In this document: positions 1 to 7,728 of the stretch, one piece after another
Numbering within the stretch: position 1 is the stretch's first letter
Layout of the letters: every line of letters starts with the position of its first letter
Program-made: the position numbers and the translations under genes
Assembly (NCBI GenBank): GCA_036406595.1
Contig: DASXAR010000064.1
Span: 1-10,688 of the forward strand
From: VRUE01 sp036406595
GTDB taxonomy: Bacteria; Actinomycetota; Thermoleophilia; Solirubrobacterales; 70-9
Length of the DNA: 10,688 bases
Reading direction: 5' to 3'
The notes under the pieces: model-generated
What the model saw: the letters and a program-made list of their open reading frames with translations, nothing else
The model's database searches: none
What the model was told of the DNA's origin: nothing

Positions 1-1
1 G

Positions 2-1306
<1,305 letters not shown>

Positions 1307-1312
<6 letters not shown>

Positions 1313-1340
1313 CCCGGCCCGGGCGGATGGCCGGCTAGCC
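1307..1340. terminator. Possible bidirectional terminator hairpin between acs and the channel gene
   Basis: The 6-bp arms CCGGCC (1314-1319) and GGCCGG (1329-1334) enclose a 9-base loop. Outer arms GGCT (1307-1310) and AGCC (1337-1340) can add four pairs across a small internal loop. The structure spans both convergent stop codons. There is no T-tract on either side, so it would have to work as a GC-only terminator. In DNA this GC-rich such stems also arise by chance. Confidence 0.35.
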
Positions 1341-2162
1341 CGAGCGCCTGTCGACCATCCGCTCGACCGCGATCTCGAGCGCCGCCAGCTGCTCGCGCAG
1401 ACCGCGGATCTCGCGCAGGGCGATCGCCTCCGCGCTCAGCTGCTCGGCCTCGAGCTCCGCCTCGACCTGGGCTATCTCGGGGCCGAGGAAGCGCTGCGCG
1501 ATCGCGCCGGTCAGCAGCGCGACGAAGGAGATGCCGACGATCACGACGACGACGGCGACCACCTCGCCACCCGTCGTGGTGGGGTAGATGTTGGAGCCGA
1601 GCGTGGTCATCGAGGTGACCGCCCAGTAGATCCCATCCCACGCGTTGAGATGCTGGCTGTGGCGCTCGAAGCCGACGAAGAGGGCCCCGCCGGCGATCGC
1701 CGTCAGCACCGCGAGCAGCGCCGCGTAGTGCAGCCCGCGCAGCGAGAAGGCCTGCCGGGAGAGCTGCGCCAGCCGCAGCAGCCGCAGCAGCCTCAGCAAT
1801 CGCAGCACCCGGAGGCTCTGCAGCCCGGGCGGCAGCACCGGCGGCGTGAGGACCACGATGATCAGATCCAGCGGGTTGCGGCGCAGCCACGTCCTCCGGT
1901 CCGGGACGACCCACAGCATCACCGCCAGCTCGACGAGGAAGGCGCTCCAGATGATCCAGTTGAGCGCGATCGCGACGGTCTCCAGGGCGGTGCCGGGGCG
2001 GGACTCGGTGATCGCCACCGCCGGGATCGTCAACGCCGACGCGATCAGCATCGGGGTGTTCAGGCGCTTGGCGACACGCGTGCTCCGGGCGTCCATGCCC
2101 GGCTCATAGCGGGACGCGCCGCTGCCCTCAGTGGCCATCCGCGACTGATTCGACGCCATCAC
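1335..2162 (-). CDS. Voltage-gated-type ion channel with non-canonical selectivity filter
   Basis: A 275-aa membrane protein with the six-helix layout of Kv-like prokaryotic channels. S1-S3 lie at about 36-55, 60-86 and 97-112. S4 (117-136) has Arg at 118, 121, 124, 127 and 130, the every-third-residue pattern of a voltage sensor. S5 is at 143-165, the pore helix DGIYWAVTSMTT at 176-187, and S6 at 199-222. The tail 229-270 is rich in Glu, Leu and Ala and probably forms a coiled coil, as in tetrameric channels. Where potassium channels read TVGYGD, this protein reads T187-L-G-S-N-I-Y-P194, so ion selectivity cannot be assumed. The start is GTG at 2162, followed directly by ATG at 2159; a GAAGG motif sits 7 bases before the GTG. 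It is divergent from the marR-type gene and shares its regulatory gap. I am confident of the fold but not of the ion. Confidence 0.85.
   Translation of the reverse strand: MMASNQSRMATEGSGASRYEPGMDARSTRVAKRLNTPMLIASALTIPAVAITESRPGTALETVAIALNWIIWSAFLVELAVMLWVVPDRRTWLRRNPLDLIIVVLTPPVLPPGLQSLRVLRLLRLLRLLRLAQLSRQAFSLRGLHYAALLAVLTAIAGGALFVGFERHSQHLNAWDGIYWAVTSMTTLGSNIYPTTTGGEVVAVVVVIVGISFVALLTGAIAQRFLGPEIAQVEAELEAEQLSAEAIALREIRGLREQLAALEIAVERMVDRRSG
1771..1808 (-). repeat. Short imperfect 9-base repeat encoding the S4 voltage sensor
   Basis: On the plus strand a unit close to AGCCGCAGC recurs about four times with a 9-base step. Read on the minus strand it gives repeated Arg-Leu-Leu triplets of the S4 helix. 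The repeat is a consequence of, or perhaps the source of, the Arg spacing; it lies entirely within the channel gene. Confidence 0.6.
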
Positions 2163-2192
2163 CGGGTTGCCTTCGCCGCCGCCCCGAAAAGG

Positions 2193-2207
2193 TAGTTTGC
2201 TAAACTA
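2193..2207. promoter_or_regulatory. Perfect inverted repeat, likely MarR operator
   Basis: TAGTTTGCTAAACTA has perfect 6-base arms (TAGTTT/AAACTA) around a 3-base centre. It lies in an AT-rich island (about 2187-2213) inside an otherwise very GC-rich 63-base gap between the divergent channel and marR-type genes. MarR dimers bind palindromes of about this size, and marR genes are often autoregulated. The repeat contains -10-like hexamers, so binding would be expected to block a promoter. No convincing -35 was found on either strand. Confidence 0.6.
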
Positions 2208-2225
2208 ATTACCAGAGGCTAACCA

Positions 2226-2696
2226 GTGACGACGACCAAGGAGACAGGGCTGACCGAGACGGCGGCCCGGCTGCGAATGGCGATCGTGCGCACCGCGCGC
2301 CGGTTGCGACAGGAGGCATCGGGCGCGGCCGGCGAGCTGACGCCTACAGCGACCGCCGCACTGGCCACCGTCGAGCGGCACGGGCCGCTGACGCCGAGCG
2401 AGCTGGCCGAGATCGAGCGGGTGAAGCGGCCGACCGCGACGCGCACCCTTCGAGTGCTCACCGAGCGGGGACTCGTCGACCGGGCGCCGGACCCCGCCGA
2501 CGGGAGGAGCGCCCTGGTCAGCATCACCGCAGAGGGCCGCGAGCGGCTGCGCCGCCTGCGGGGCCGCAAGAACGCCTACCTGGCGCGCCGCATGCGCGAG
2601 CTCCCGGACGAGGAGATCGAGACCCTCGAGCGAGCGGCCGCGATCCTCGAGCGGGTGCTGGAAGAAGCGAAGGCTTCACCGGAGGAGCGGAGTTGA
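2226..2696 (+). CDS. MarR-family transcriptional regulator
   Basis: A 156-aa cytoplasmic DNA-binding protein. The winged helix-turn-helix covers about residues 38-110. The first DNA-binding helix region is LTPSELAEIERV (55-66), the recognition helix begins near KRPTATRTLRVL (67-78), and the wing carries the family's DxR element (D92-G-R94) followed by SALVSIT. The flanking helices (10-32 and 115-150) would form the dimer interface. The start is GTG, with AGAGG 7 bases upstream. The stop overlaps the start of the MFS gene at TTGA, so the two are co-translated. The palindrome just upstream is the probable binding site, giving a model in which the protein represses its own operon until a ligand, often an aromatic or phenolic compound in this family, releases it. 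The ligand is unknown. Confidence 0.9.
   Translation: MTTTKETGLTETAARLRMAIVRTARRLRQEASGAAGELTPTATAALATVERHGPLTPSELAEIERVKRPTATRTLRVLTERGLVDRAPDPADGRSALVSITAEGRERLRRLRGRKNAYLARRMRELPDEEIETLERAAAILERVLEEAKASPEERS
2681..2687 (+). promoter_or_regulatory. Ribosome binding site for the TTG-started MFS gene
   Basis: GGAGGAG ends five bases before the TTG at 2693. This strong site supports the rare TTG start, which shares TTGA with the stop of the upstream regulator gene. Confidence 0.7.
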
Positions 2697-3928
2697 GCGC
2701 CGCGGTGCGCCGCAGCTTCGGCTCGCTCTCCGTCCCGAACTACCGCCGCTACTTCGCCGGGCAGCTGATCTCGCTGTCCGGGAACTGGATGCAGACCGTC
2801 GCGACGCTCTGGCTGATTCTCGACCTGACCGGCAGCGGCGTGGCCGTCGGCCTCACCACGGCGCTCCAGTTCCTGCCGATGCTCCTATTCGGGGCCTGGG
2901 GCGGGCTGATCGCCGATCGCTTTCCGAAGCGGCGGATTCTGATGGTCACCCAGACCCTGATGGCGATCCCCGCCGTCGGTCTCTTCGCCACCACATTCGC
3001 TGGCGTCGCCGCGCCCTGGATGGTCTTCCTCGCGGTATTCGCGATGGGCGCGGTCAACGCCGTCGACAACCCGACTCGCCAGAGCTTCGTGATCGAGATG
3101 GTCGGTGTCGACCGGCTGGTCAACGCGGTCAGCCTCAACAGCGTCATCGTCCAGGCTGCACGGATCGTCGGCCCCGCGGTCGCGGGTCTCCTGATCGCCG
3201 CCTTCGGCGTCGTCCCCTGTTTCGCCGTCAACGCCCTGACCTTCGGCGCGATGATCGCGGCGCTCTGTTTGATGAATCCCGGCCAGCTGCGTTCTGCGCC
3301 GATCGCCGACCCGGAGCCAGGCGCGATCCGGGCGGCGCTCCGCTACGTGCGGCGGACCCCGGAGCTCGCCGTGCCGCTGGCCCTGATGGCACTCGTCGGG
3401 ACCTTCGGCTTCAACTTCCAGGTGGTCTTGCCGCTGCTCGCGCGCTTCAGCTTCGACGGCGGTGCCGGCGCCTACGCGGTGCTCGTCTCGGCAATGGGGA
3501 TCGGCTCGCTGGTGGGGGCCCTCGTCACCGGCGCCCGCGGACGCACCGGCCATACCCTGATCGCCGCCGCCGCGCTCACCTTCGGCGCCGGTGCGGCGCT
3601 CGCCGCGACGATGCCCTCGCTGGCGCTCGAGGTCCCGGCGCTGGCGATCCTCGGGGCGGCCGCGGTGACCTTCGCGGCGACCATCAACTCGACGCTCCAG
3701 CTCGCGGTCGAGCCCGCGATGCGGGGACGCGTGATGTCGCTCTACTCGGTGGTCCTGCTCGGCTCGACGCCGATCGGCGCCCCGCTCACGGGCTGGCTCT
3801 CGCAGGCCTATGACCCGCGGGTCGCCCTGATCCTCGCCGCGATCGCCGGCCTCTCCGCGGCGTGGGCCGCGCGAGCGGCGCTGGAGAGGGCGCGCCGCCG
3901 GCTGGAGCCGGAGCGCGCCCTCGCCTGA
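2693..3928 (+). CDS. MFS transporter, EntS/MFS_3-like exporter
   Basis: A 411-aa inner-membrane protein with about 12 predicted transmembrane helices, the usual size for the superfamily. The loop after helix 2 carries the MFS motif GGLIADRFPKRR (70-81). The stretch NAVDNPTRQSFVIEMV (122-137), followed by LVNAVSLNSVIVQAARIVGP (142-161), is characteristic of the MFS_3/EntS-like group, whose known members export siderophores, antibiotics or other small molecules by proton antiport. It starts at TTG, supported by a GGAGGAG site and a four-base overlap with the marR-type gene. The pairing suggests a drug or metabolite efflux operon induced by its substrate. The substrate cannot be read from sequence. 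The last 14 codons coincide with a strong hairpin. Confidence 0.9.
   Translation: MSAAVRRSFGSLSVPNYRRYFAGQLISLSGNWMQTVATLWLILDLTGSGVAVGLTTALQFLPMLLFGAWGGLIADRFPKRRILMVTQTLMAIPAVGLFATTFAGVAAPWMVFLAVFAMGAVNAVDNPTRQSFVIEMVGVDRLVNAVSLNSVIVQAARIVGPAVAGLLIAAFGVVPCFAVNALTFGAMIAALCLMNPGQLRSAPIADPEPGAIRAALRYVRRTPELAVPLALMALVGTFGFNFQVVLPLLARFSFDGGAGAYAVLVSAMGIGSLVGALVTGARGRTGHTLIAAAALTFGAGAALAATMPSLALEVPALAILGAAAVTFAATINSTLQLAVEPAMRGRVMSLYSVVLLGSTPIGAPLTGWLSQAYDPRVALILAAIAGLSAAWAARAALERARRRLEPERALA
3886..3922. terminator. Strong GC-rich hairpin at the MFS / ABC-operon convergent end
   Basis: A perfect 10-bp outer stem (3886-3895 with 3913-3922) is followed by a small internal bulge and a 5-bp inner stem CCGGC/GCCGG (3898-3902 with 3907-3911) closed by a TGGA loop. 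It lies in the last codons of the MFS gene. Read on the minus strand it begins about 20 bases after the stop of the binding-protein gene, the position expected of a terminator for the ABC operon. No T-tract follows on either strand. It is the longest stem I found in the window. Confidence 0.5.
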
Positions 3929-3942
3929 GCGTCAGCCGGCGG

Positions 3943-4932
3943 TCATTCGACGTATCCGGCTTCCTTCAGGTACTCGGAGGCCGCCTGCTTCGCCGACTCT
4001 TTTTCGAGTTCGACCCGGGCGTTGAGCTCCTGCATGACCGAAAGCGTCAGGCCCTTCTGGACGGCGACGATCGTCTTTTCGTAGTCCGGCCCCGCTTCTT
4101 CCGCGACCTTCTTGTCCGTCACGAAGATGACATTGCCGGCCGGGAAGACCTTCTTGTCGTCTTCGAGGATCACGAACTTGTCAGCCTCTGCGGAGAGCTG
4201 CGGGTCGGTGGTGAAGAGGATCGAGAGGTCGGCCTGGCCGTTTTCGAGCACCGTGTAGCGGAGGCCGATGTCGACCGGCGTGAATTTCTTGAACTTGAGG
4301 CCGTAGAACTGTTCGAGCCCGGCGAGGCAGTCGCTCCGCTGGCGGCACTCCGGCGAGCCGTAGAGGGTCAGTTCTTCGGACTGGCCCTTCAGGTCGGAGA
4401 CGGTTTTGAGGCCCAGTTCTTCGGCCGTCTTCTTCAGCGTGCCGACCGCGTTGGCGCTCGAGAACGGGGTCGGGGGAAACGCCGTCAGGCCTTCCTTTTC
4501 GAATTCCGCCTTCGCCTTTTCATACGCTTCTTCCGAGTCGGCCGGCACTTCTTCCGGTTCGAGGCCGAAGAGGGACTCGAGTGCGGTGCTCGTGTATTCG
4601 GGATAGCCGGAGACCTCGCCGGCCTTCAGCGATTTGAGCGCGACCGTTTCAGAGCCGAGGCTGAGGTCGGTCTTCACCTTGTAACCGGCGGCTTCCAGCG
4701 CCTGCGCGTAGATCTCGCCGGTGATTTCGGATTCCGGGAAATTCTTCGAGCCGACCGTCAGGCTCACCTTCCCGTTCGCCGGGTTGGAGACGATGGCGCC
4801 GCCTTCACCTCCCGCTTCGCTCGTGCTGCCGGTCGTGTCACTGCCGCCGCCGCAGGCGGCGACCCCGAGTGCAAGAGCGAGGGCCATCAGCATCGCCGCC
4901 GTGGCACGCGCCCGGATTGGACTGGTTCTCAC
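3943..4932 (-). CDS. Glycine betaine/choline-type ABC transporter substrate-binding lipoprotein
   Basis: A 329-aa OpuAC-domain (OpuCC/OsmF/ProX-like) binding protein, anchored outside the membrane by lipid. A signal peptide with a hydrophobic core (12-23) ends in the lipobox VAAC with Cys27, then a Gly/Ser-rich linker to about 54. Family landmarks are GSKNFPESEITGEIYAQ (61-77), YPEYTSTAL (110-118), SDLKG (179-183), YGLKF (210-214), LEDDKKVFPAGN (256-267). Cys196 and Cys202 (PECRQRSDC) are five residues apart and may form a disulfide. The start is GTG with a very good AGGAGGAG four bases upstream. It is last in the ABC operon, 43 bases after the second permease. Glu codon usage is odd: by hand count 30 GAA to 8 GAG. 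The ligand is probably a quaternary amine, but related proteins bind other compounds (EgtU binds ergothioneine). Confidence 0.9.
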   Translation of the reverse strand: MRTSPIRARATAAMLMALALALGVAACGGGSDTTGSTSEAGGEGGAIVSNPANGKVSLTVGSKNFPESEITGEIYAQALEAAGYKVKTDLSLGSETVALKSLKAGEVSGYPEYTSTALESLFGLEPEEVPADSEEAYEKAKAEFEKEGLTAFPPTPFSSANAVGTLKKTAEELGLKTVSDLKGQSEELTLYGSPECRQRSDCLAGLEQFYGLKFKKFTPVDIGLRYTVLENGQADLSILFTTDPQLSAEADKFVILEDDKKVFPAGNVIFVTDKKVAEEAGPDYEKTIVAVQKGLTLSVMQELNARVELEKESAKQAASEYLKEAGYVE

Positions 4933-4936
4933 TTGA

Positions 4937-4944
4937 CTCCTCCT
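4937..4944 (-). promoter_or_regulatory. Strong ribosome binding site of the binding-protein gene
   Basis: AGGAGGAG on the minus strand ends four bases before the GTG at 4932. It is the best Shine-Dalgarno in the operon and fits the need for more binding protein than membrane subunits. It also fixes the GTG as the start. Confidence 0.7.
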
Positions 4945-4975
4945 GTCGTGGGTGACATTGCGGGTCCGTTCTCTG

Positions 4976-5695
4976 TCAGGTTGCGCGAACCTTCAACCCC
5001 TTCGAGGTGAGTGCCCGCTGCAACACCGCCAGGGAGAACTCGAGCGCGAGGGCCATCAGCGCGACCACGATCGCGCCGGCCACCACCCCGTCCTCCCCAT
5101 AGACGTTTTCGTTGATGATGTAGTCGCCGAGCGTCAGCACCCCGGCCAGTGGGGCGATCGTCGCCGTCGCGACGATCGCGATCGTCGCGAGCCGGATGCC
5201 GGCCATCACGGTCGGCACCGCGAGGGGAAGCTCCACCTTGAGCAGCACCTCCAGCTCCCTCATCCCGATTCCCCGCGCGGCTTCGACCGGTGCCCGGTCC
5301 ACCTGGCGGATCCCGACGAAGGCGTTGGTCAGAATCGGCGGCACGCCGAGAACCGCGAGGGCGATGGTCAGGTTGAGGGTGCCCACCCCGATCGCCGCCG
5401 CCATGAACGCGATCAGGGCGAGCTCCGGGATGGCCCGGCCCGCGTTCCCCAGGCCGATGGCCACCAATTCGCCGACGCCCCTGTGCCCCAGGTAGAGGCC
5501 GACCGGGAGCGCCACCACGATCGAGAGCAGCACGGCCAGGACCGTCACTTCGAGCTGCGTTGCCGCCAGTTCCACCGTCTGAGAGAAGCCGCCCACGAGC
5601 TTGCCGCCGGTCACGGTGGACGGCTGCGGCTCGAAGATGAATTCGACCGCCCCCTGGATCGAGCCCGCTGGAAGATGCGGCGGCAACGGGGTCAC
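4976..5695 (-). CDS. ABC transporter permease (second OpuC/OsmF-type subunit)
   Basis: A 239-aa inner-membrane subunit of the importer. After a short N-terminal region come about five to six transmembrane helices from residue 40 on. The cytoplasmic EAA loop, which docks on the ATPase, is at 138-157 (EAARGIGMRELEV, then ELP). Typical family segments include GNAGRAIPELALIAF (83-97), GVPPILTNAFVGIR (117-130) and LGDYIINE (189-196). The chosen start is GTG at 5695, giving a GTGA overlap with the stop of the upstream permease and an AGAGGG motif 10 bases before it. An in-frame ATG at 5716 would add seven residues but has a poorer site. The reading frame stays open further upstream only because of the base composition. 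Confidence 0.9.
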   Translation of the reverse strand: MTPLPPHLPAGSIQGAVEFIFEPQPSTVTGGKLVGGFSQTVELAATQLEVTVLAVLLSIVVALPVGLYLGHRGVGELVAIGLGNAGRAIPELALIAFMAAAIGVGTLNLTIALAVLGVPPILTNAFVGIRQVDRAPVEAARGIGMRELEVLLKVELPLAVPTVMAGIRLATIAIVATATIAPLAGVLTLGDYIINENVYGEDGVVAGAIVVALMALALEFSLAVLQRALTSKGLKVRAT

Positions 5696-6426
5696 GCTCG
5701 TGCCGCCCTCTGCCATGGCGTCGCCATCCGCTGGATGGCGTAGAGGATCGCGTCGAAGGCGAGTGCCATCAGGATCGCGATGCCGCCGGCGATGATGATG
5801 TTGGTCTTGAAGTCGATCCCTTCGGAGAAGATGGGCCGTCCCAAGCCGCCTCCGCCGGCGAGCGTCGCGAGCGTCGCGATCGCGACCGTGCTGACGGTGG
5901 CGATACGGAGGCCTCCGATGATCTCGGGTATCGCCATCGGCAGCTCGACCTGCCAGAGCACCTGACGCTCCGTCTGGCCCATGCCCCGCGCCGCCTCCGT
6001 GACCGGCGCCGGGACGTTCGCGAGCCCGACGATCGTGTTTCGATAGATGATCTGCAGGTTGAAGGCGGTGAGGGCGATTACGGCGGTGTCGACGCCGCGG
6101 CCGGTGAGCGGCAGCAGGAGAAAGAAGAAGGCGACGCTGGGAATCGTGTAGAGAACGCCGGTCGCGGCCAGGAGCGGAGGCTGCAGCCAGCGCCGGCGAT
6201 GGGCTATGAGGGCGAGTACGAAGGCGATCGCGAACCCGAACAGCACGGCGAGGGCGACCAGCTTGAGGTGCTGAAGGGTCGGGGTGCCATAGCGGTCGAT
6301 GTGGTCGCGCGCCCAGTCGAAGCAGAAGAGCTTGTCCGTCGCCTGGCACGGGAGGGATTCGCTGGTTCGTTCGTGGAAGAACGTCTTGGGCAGCTCGCCC
6401 GCGGCGAGTGGGAGCCAGCTACTCAT
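5692..6426 (-). CDS. ABC transporter permease (first OpuC/OsmF-type subunit)
   Basis: A 244-aa inner-membrane subunit. An N-terminal segment of about 50 residues with Cys27 and Cys35 precedes the first helix (about 52-75); related permeases have a similar Cys/Trp-containing start, so I keep the ATG at 6426. The EAA loop is at 144-163 (EAARGMGQTERQVLW, then ELP). Other typical stretches are YTIPSVAFF (93-101), FNLQIIYRNT (122-131) and LAGGGGLGRPIF (189-200). It is 21 bases after the ATPase gene and overlaps the second permease by four bases. No good Shine-Dalgarno is seen, so translation may be coupled to the ATPase gene. The two permeases are related but not identical and would form a heterodimer. 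Confidence 0.9.
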   Translation of the reverse strand: MSSWLPLAAGELPKTFFHERTSESLPCQATDKLFCFDWARDHIDRYGTPTLQHLKLVALAVLFGFAIAFVLALIAHRRRWLQPPLLAATGVLYTIPSVAFFFLLLPLTGRGVDTAVIALTAFNLQIIYRNTIVGLANVPAPVTEAARGMGQTERQVLWQVELPMAIPEIIGGLRIATVSTVAIATLATLAGGGGLGRPIFSEGIDFKTNIIIAGGIAILMALAFDAILYAIQRMATPWQRAARA

Positions 6427-6447
6427 GGATCAGGTCTCGCGCTTCGC

Positions 6448-7680
6448 TCACCCGCGCTCCTCCTCCCCGGAGATCTCGCTCGCTCGCTCCGTGCTCCGGG
6501 GCCGCTCCGCAGCGGTGTGCTCGTCGGTCTTCGCCTCCGGCGAGGCGAGGAACTCGGAGATGATCTCGATCGAGAGGACGCCCGCGATCCGCCCGGCGTG
6601 ATCGGTGACCGCCGCGTACTGCGCCTCGCCCTGCAGTAGATCGGCCAGGGCGTCGCGCATCACGTCGGCCAGGTCGAGCACCGGGCCGAGCGGGGAGTCC
6701 GCCTGCGCGGGCACCGTCTCGGCTGCCAGATCACGCTCCGAGAGCCAGCCCAGCGGCCGGCGCTCACCGTCGACCAGGAGCGGGTAGGGCACTTCCGCGT
6801 CCCGCAGCTTGTCCCGCACCTCGGCGGTCGCCTGACCGATGAAGGCGAGGGGCGCCTCCCAGAGGCTGATGTCGGAGACCCTCATCAGGGCGAGCCGCTT
6901 CAGCGCCCGGTCGGCGCCGACGAAGTCCTCGACGAACCCGGTCGCCGGCGCCATCAGCAGCTCCGCAGGAGTTGCGTACTGCTCGACCCGGCCGCCCTCG
7001 CGCATCACCGCGATCCGGTCCCCCATCTTGATCGCCTCGTCGATGTCGTGGGTGACGAAGAGGACGGTCTTCTTGATCTCGGCCTGGAGTCGCAGGAACT
7101 CGTTCTGGAGGCGCTCGCGGTTGATCGGGTCGATCGCGCCGAACGGCTCGTCCATCAGCATCACGAGCGGGTCGGCCGCAAGGGCTCTGGCGACCCCGAC
7201 CCGCTGCTGCTGACCGCCCGAGAGCTGCACCGGATAGCGGTCGGCGAGCTCGGGGTCGAGCCCGACCAGGGCCAGCAGCTCGGCGCTGCGGGCGGCGGCC
7301 CGCTCCCGCCGCCAGCCCAGGAGGCGCGGGACGGTGCCGACGTTCTCGGCGATCGTTCGATGCGGGAAGAGGCCGATCTGCTGGATCACGTAGCCGATCT
7401 CCCTCCGCAGTTGCGCCGGCTCGCGCTCGCGCACCGAGCTCCCGCCGATCAGCACGTCCCCCTCGGTCAGCTCGACCGTGCGGTTGACCAGCCGCATCGC
7501 GGTCGTCTTGCCGCACCCGGAGGGGCCGACCAGGACGCAGATCTCCCCGGCGGAGACCGTCAGCGAGAGATCGTCGACCGCGAGGGTGTCCGAGCCCGGG
7601 TAGCGCTTGCTCGCGTTCTCGTACCGCACTGCCGACGCGTCGGCGGCTGACCCTGCGTCCGTGACCTCTTCAGTCGACAC
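6448..7680 (-). CDS. ABC transporter ATPase with C-terminal CBS region (OpuCA/ProV-like)
   Basis: A 410-aa cytoplasmic subunit that powers the importer. Walker A GPSGCGKT (52-59), Q-loop Gln101, signature LSGGQQQR (153-160), Walker B VMLMDEP (173-179) and the switch His211 (THD) are all intact. The second half (about 262-380) resembles a divergent CBS-domain pair, for example PYPLLVDGERRPLGWLSERD and YAAVTDHAGRIAGVLS. In OpuA/OpuC systems such domains sense ionic strength or c-di-AMP, which supports an osmolyte role. An acidic 25-residue tail follows. The start is GTG with no clear ribosome site. A weak promoter may lie just upstream, in the 48-base gap after mtaD. It is the first gene of the ABC set. 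Confidence 0.93.
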   Translation of the reverse strand: MSTEEVTDAGSAADASAVRYENASKRYPGSDTLAVDDLSLTVSAGEICVLVGPSGCGKTTAMRLVNRTVELTEGDVLIGGSSVREREPAQLRREIGYVIQQIGLFPHRTIAENVGTVPRLLGWRRERAAARSAELLALVGLDPELADRYPVQLSGGQQQRVGVARALAADPLVMLMDEPFGAIDPINRERLQNEFLRLQAEIKKTVLFVTHDIDEAIKMGDRIAVMREGGRVEQYATPAELLMAPATGFVEDFVGADRALKRLALMRVSDISLWEAPLAFIGQATAEVRDKLRDAEVPYPLLVDGERRPLGWLSERDLAAETVPAQADSPLGPVLDLADVMRDALADLLQGEAQYAAVTDHAGRIAGVLSIEIISEFLASPEAKTDEHTAAERPRSTERASEISGEEERG

Positions 7681-7692
7681 CGGCGGTCTGAG

Positions 7693-7720
7693 CCTATACC
7701 CACTCGGCGCGCCGAATCCA
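7693..7720 (-). promoter_or_regulatory. Possible promoter with palindromic spacer before the ABC operon
   Basis: On the minus strand a -10-like TATAGG (7693-7698) lies 16 bases after a weak -35-like TGGATT (7715-7720). Between them is a perfect 12-base palindrome, TCGGCGCGCCGA (7704-7715). A regulator bound there would control entry to the ABC genes. The -35 matches the consensus at only three of six positions, so this remains tentative. Confidence 0.25.
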
Positions 7721-7728
7721 CGCTTTGC

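Noticed and set aside
3862..5010. Long plus-strand open frame antisense to the binding-protein gene
   Set aside because: The opposite strand encodes a full lipoprotein with lipobox, strong ribosome site and family motifs. The plus-strand translation is a low-complexity Phe/Arg/Glu-rich shadow with no recognisable domain.
5717..6349. Long N-terminal extension of the second permease
   Set aside because: The extension is Arg/Pro/His-rich and lies antiparallel-frame over the first permease, which has intact family motifs. The real start is the GTG at 5695, or less likely the ATG at 5716.
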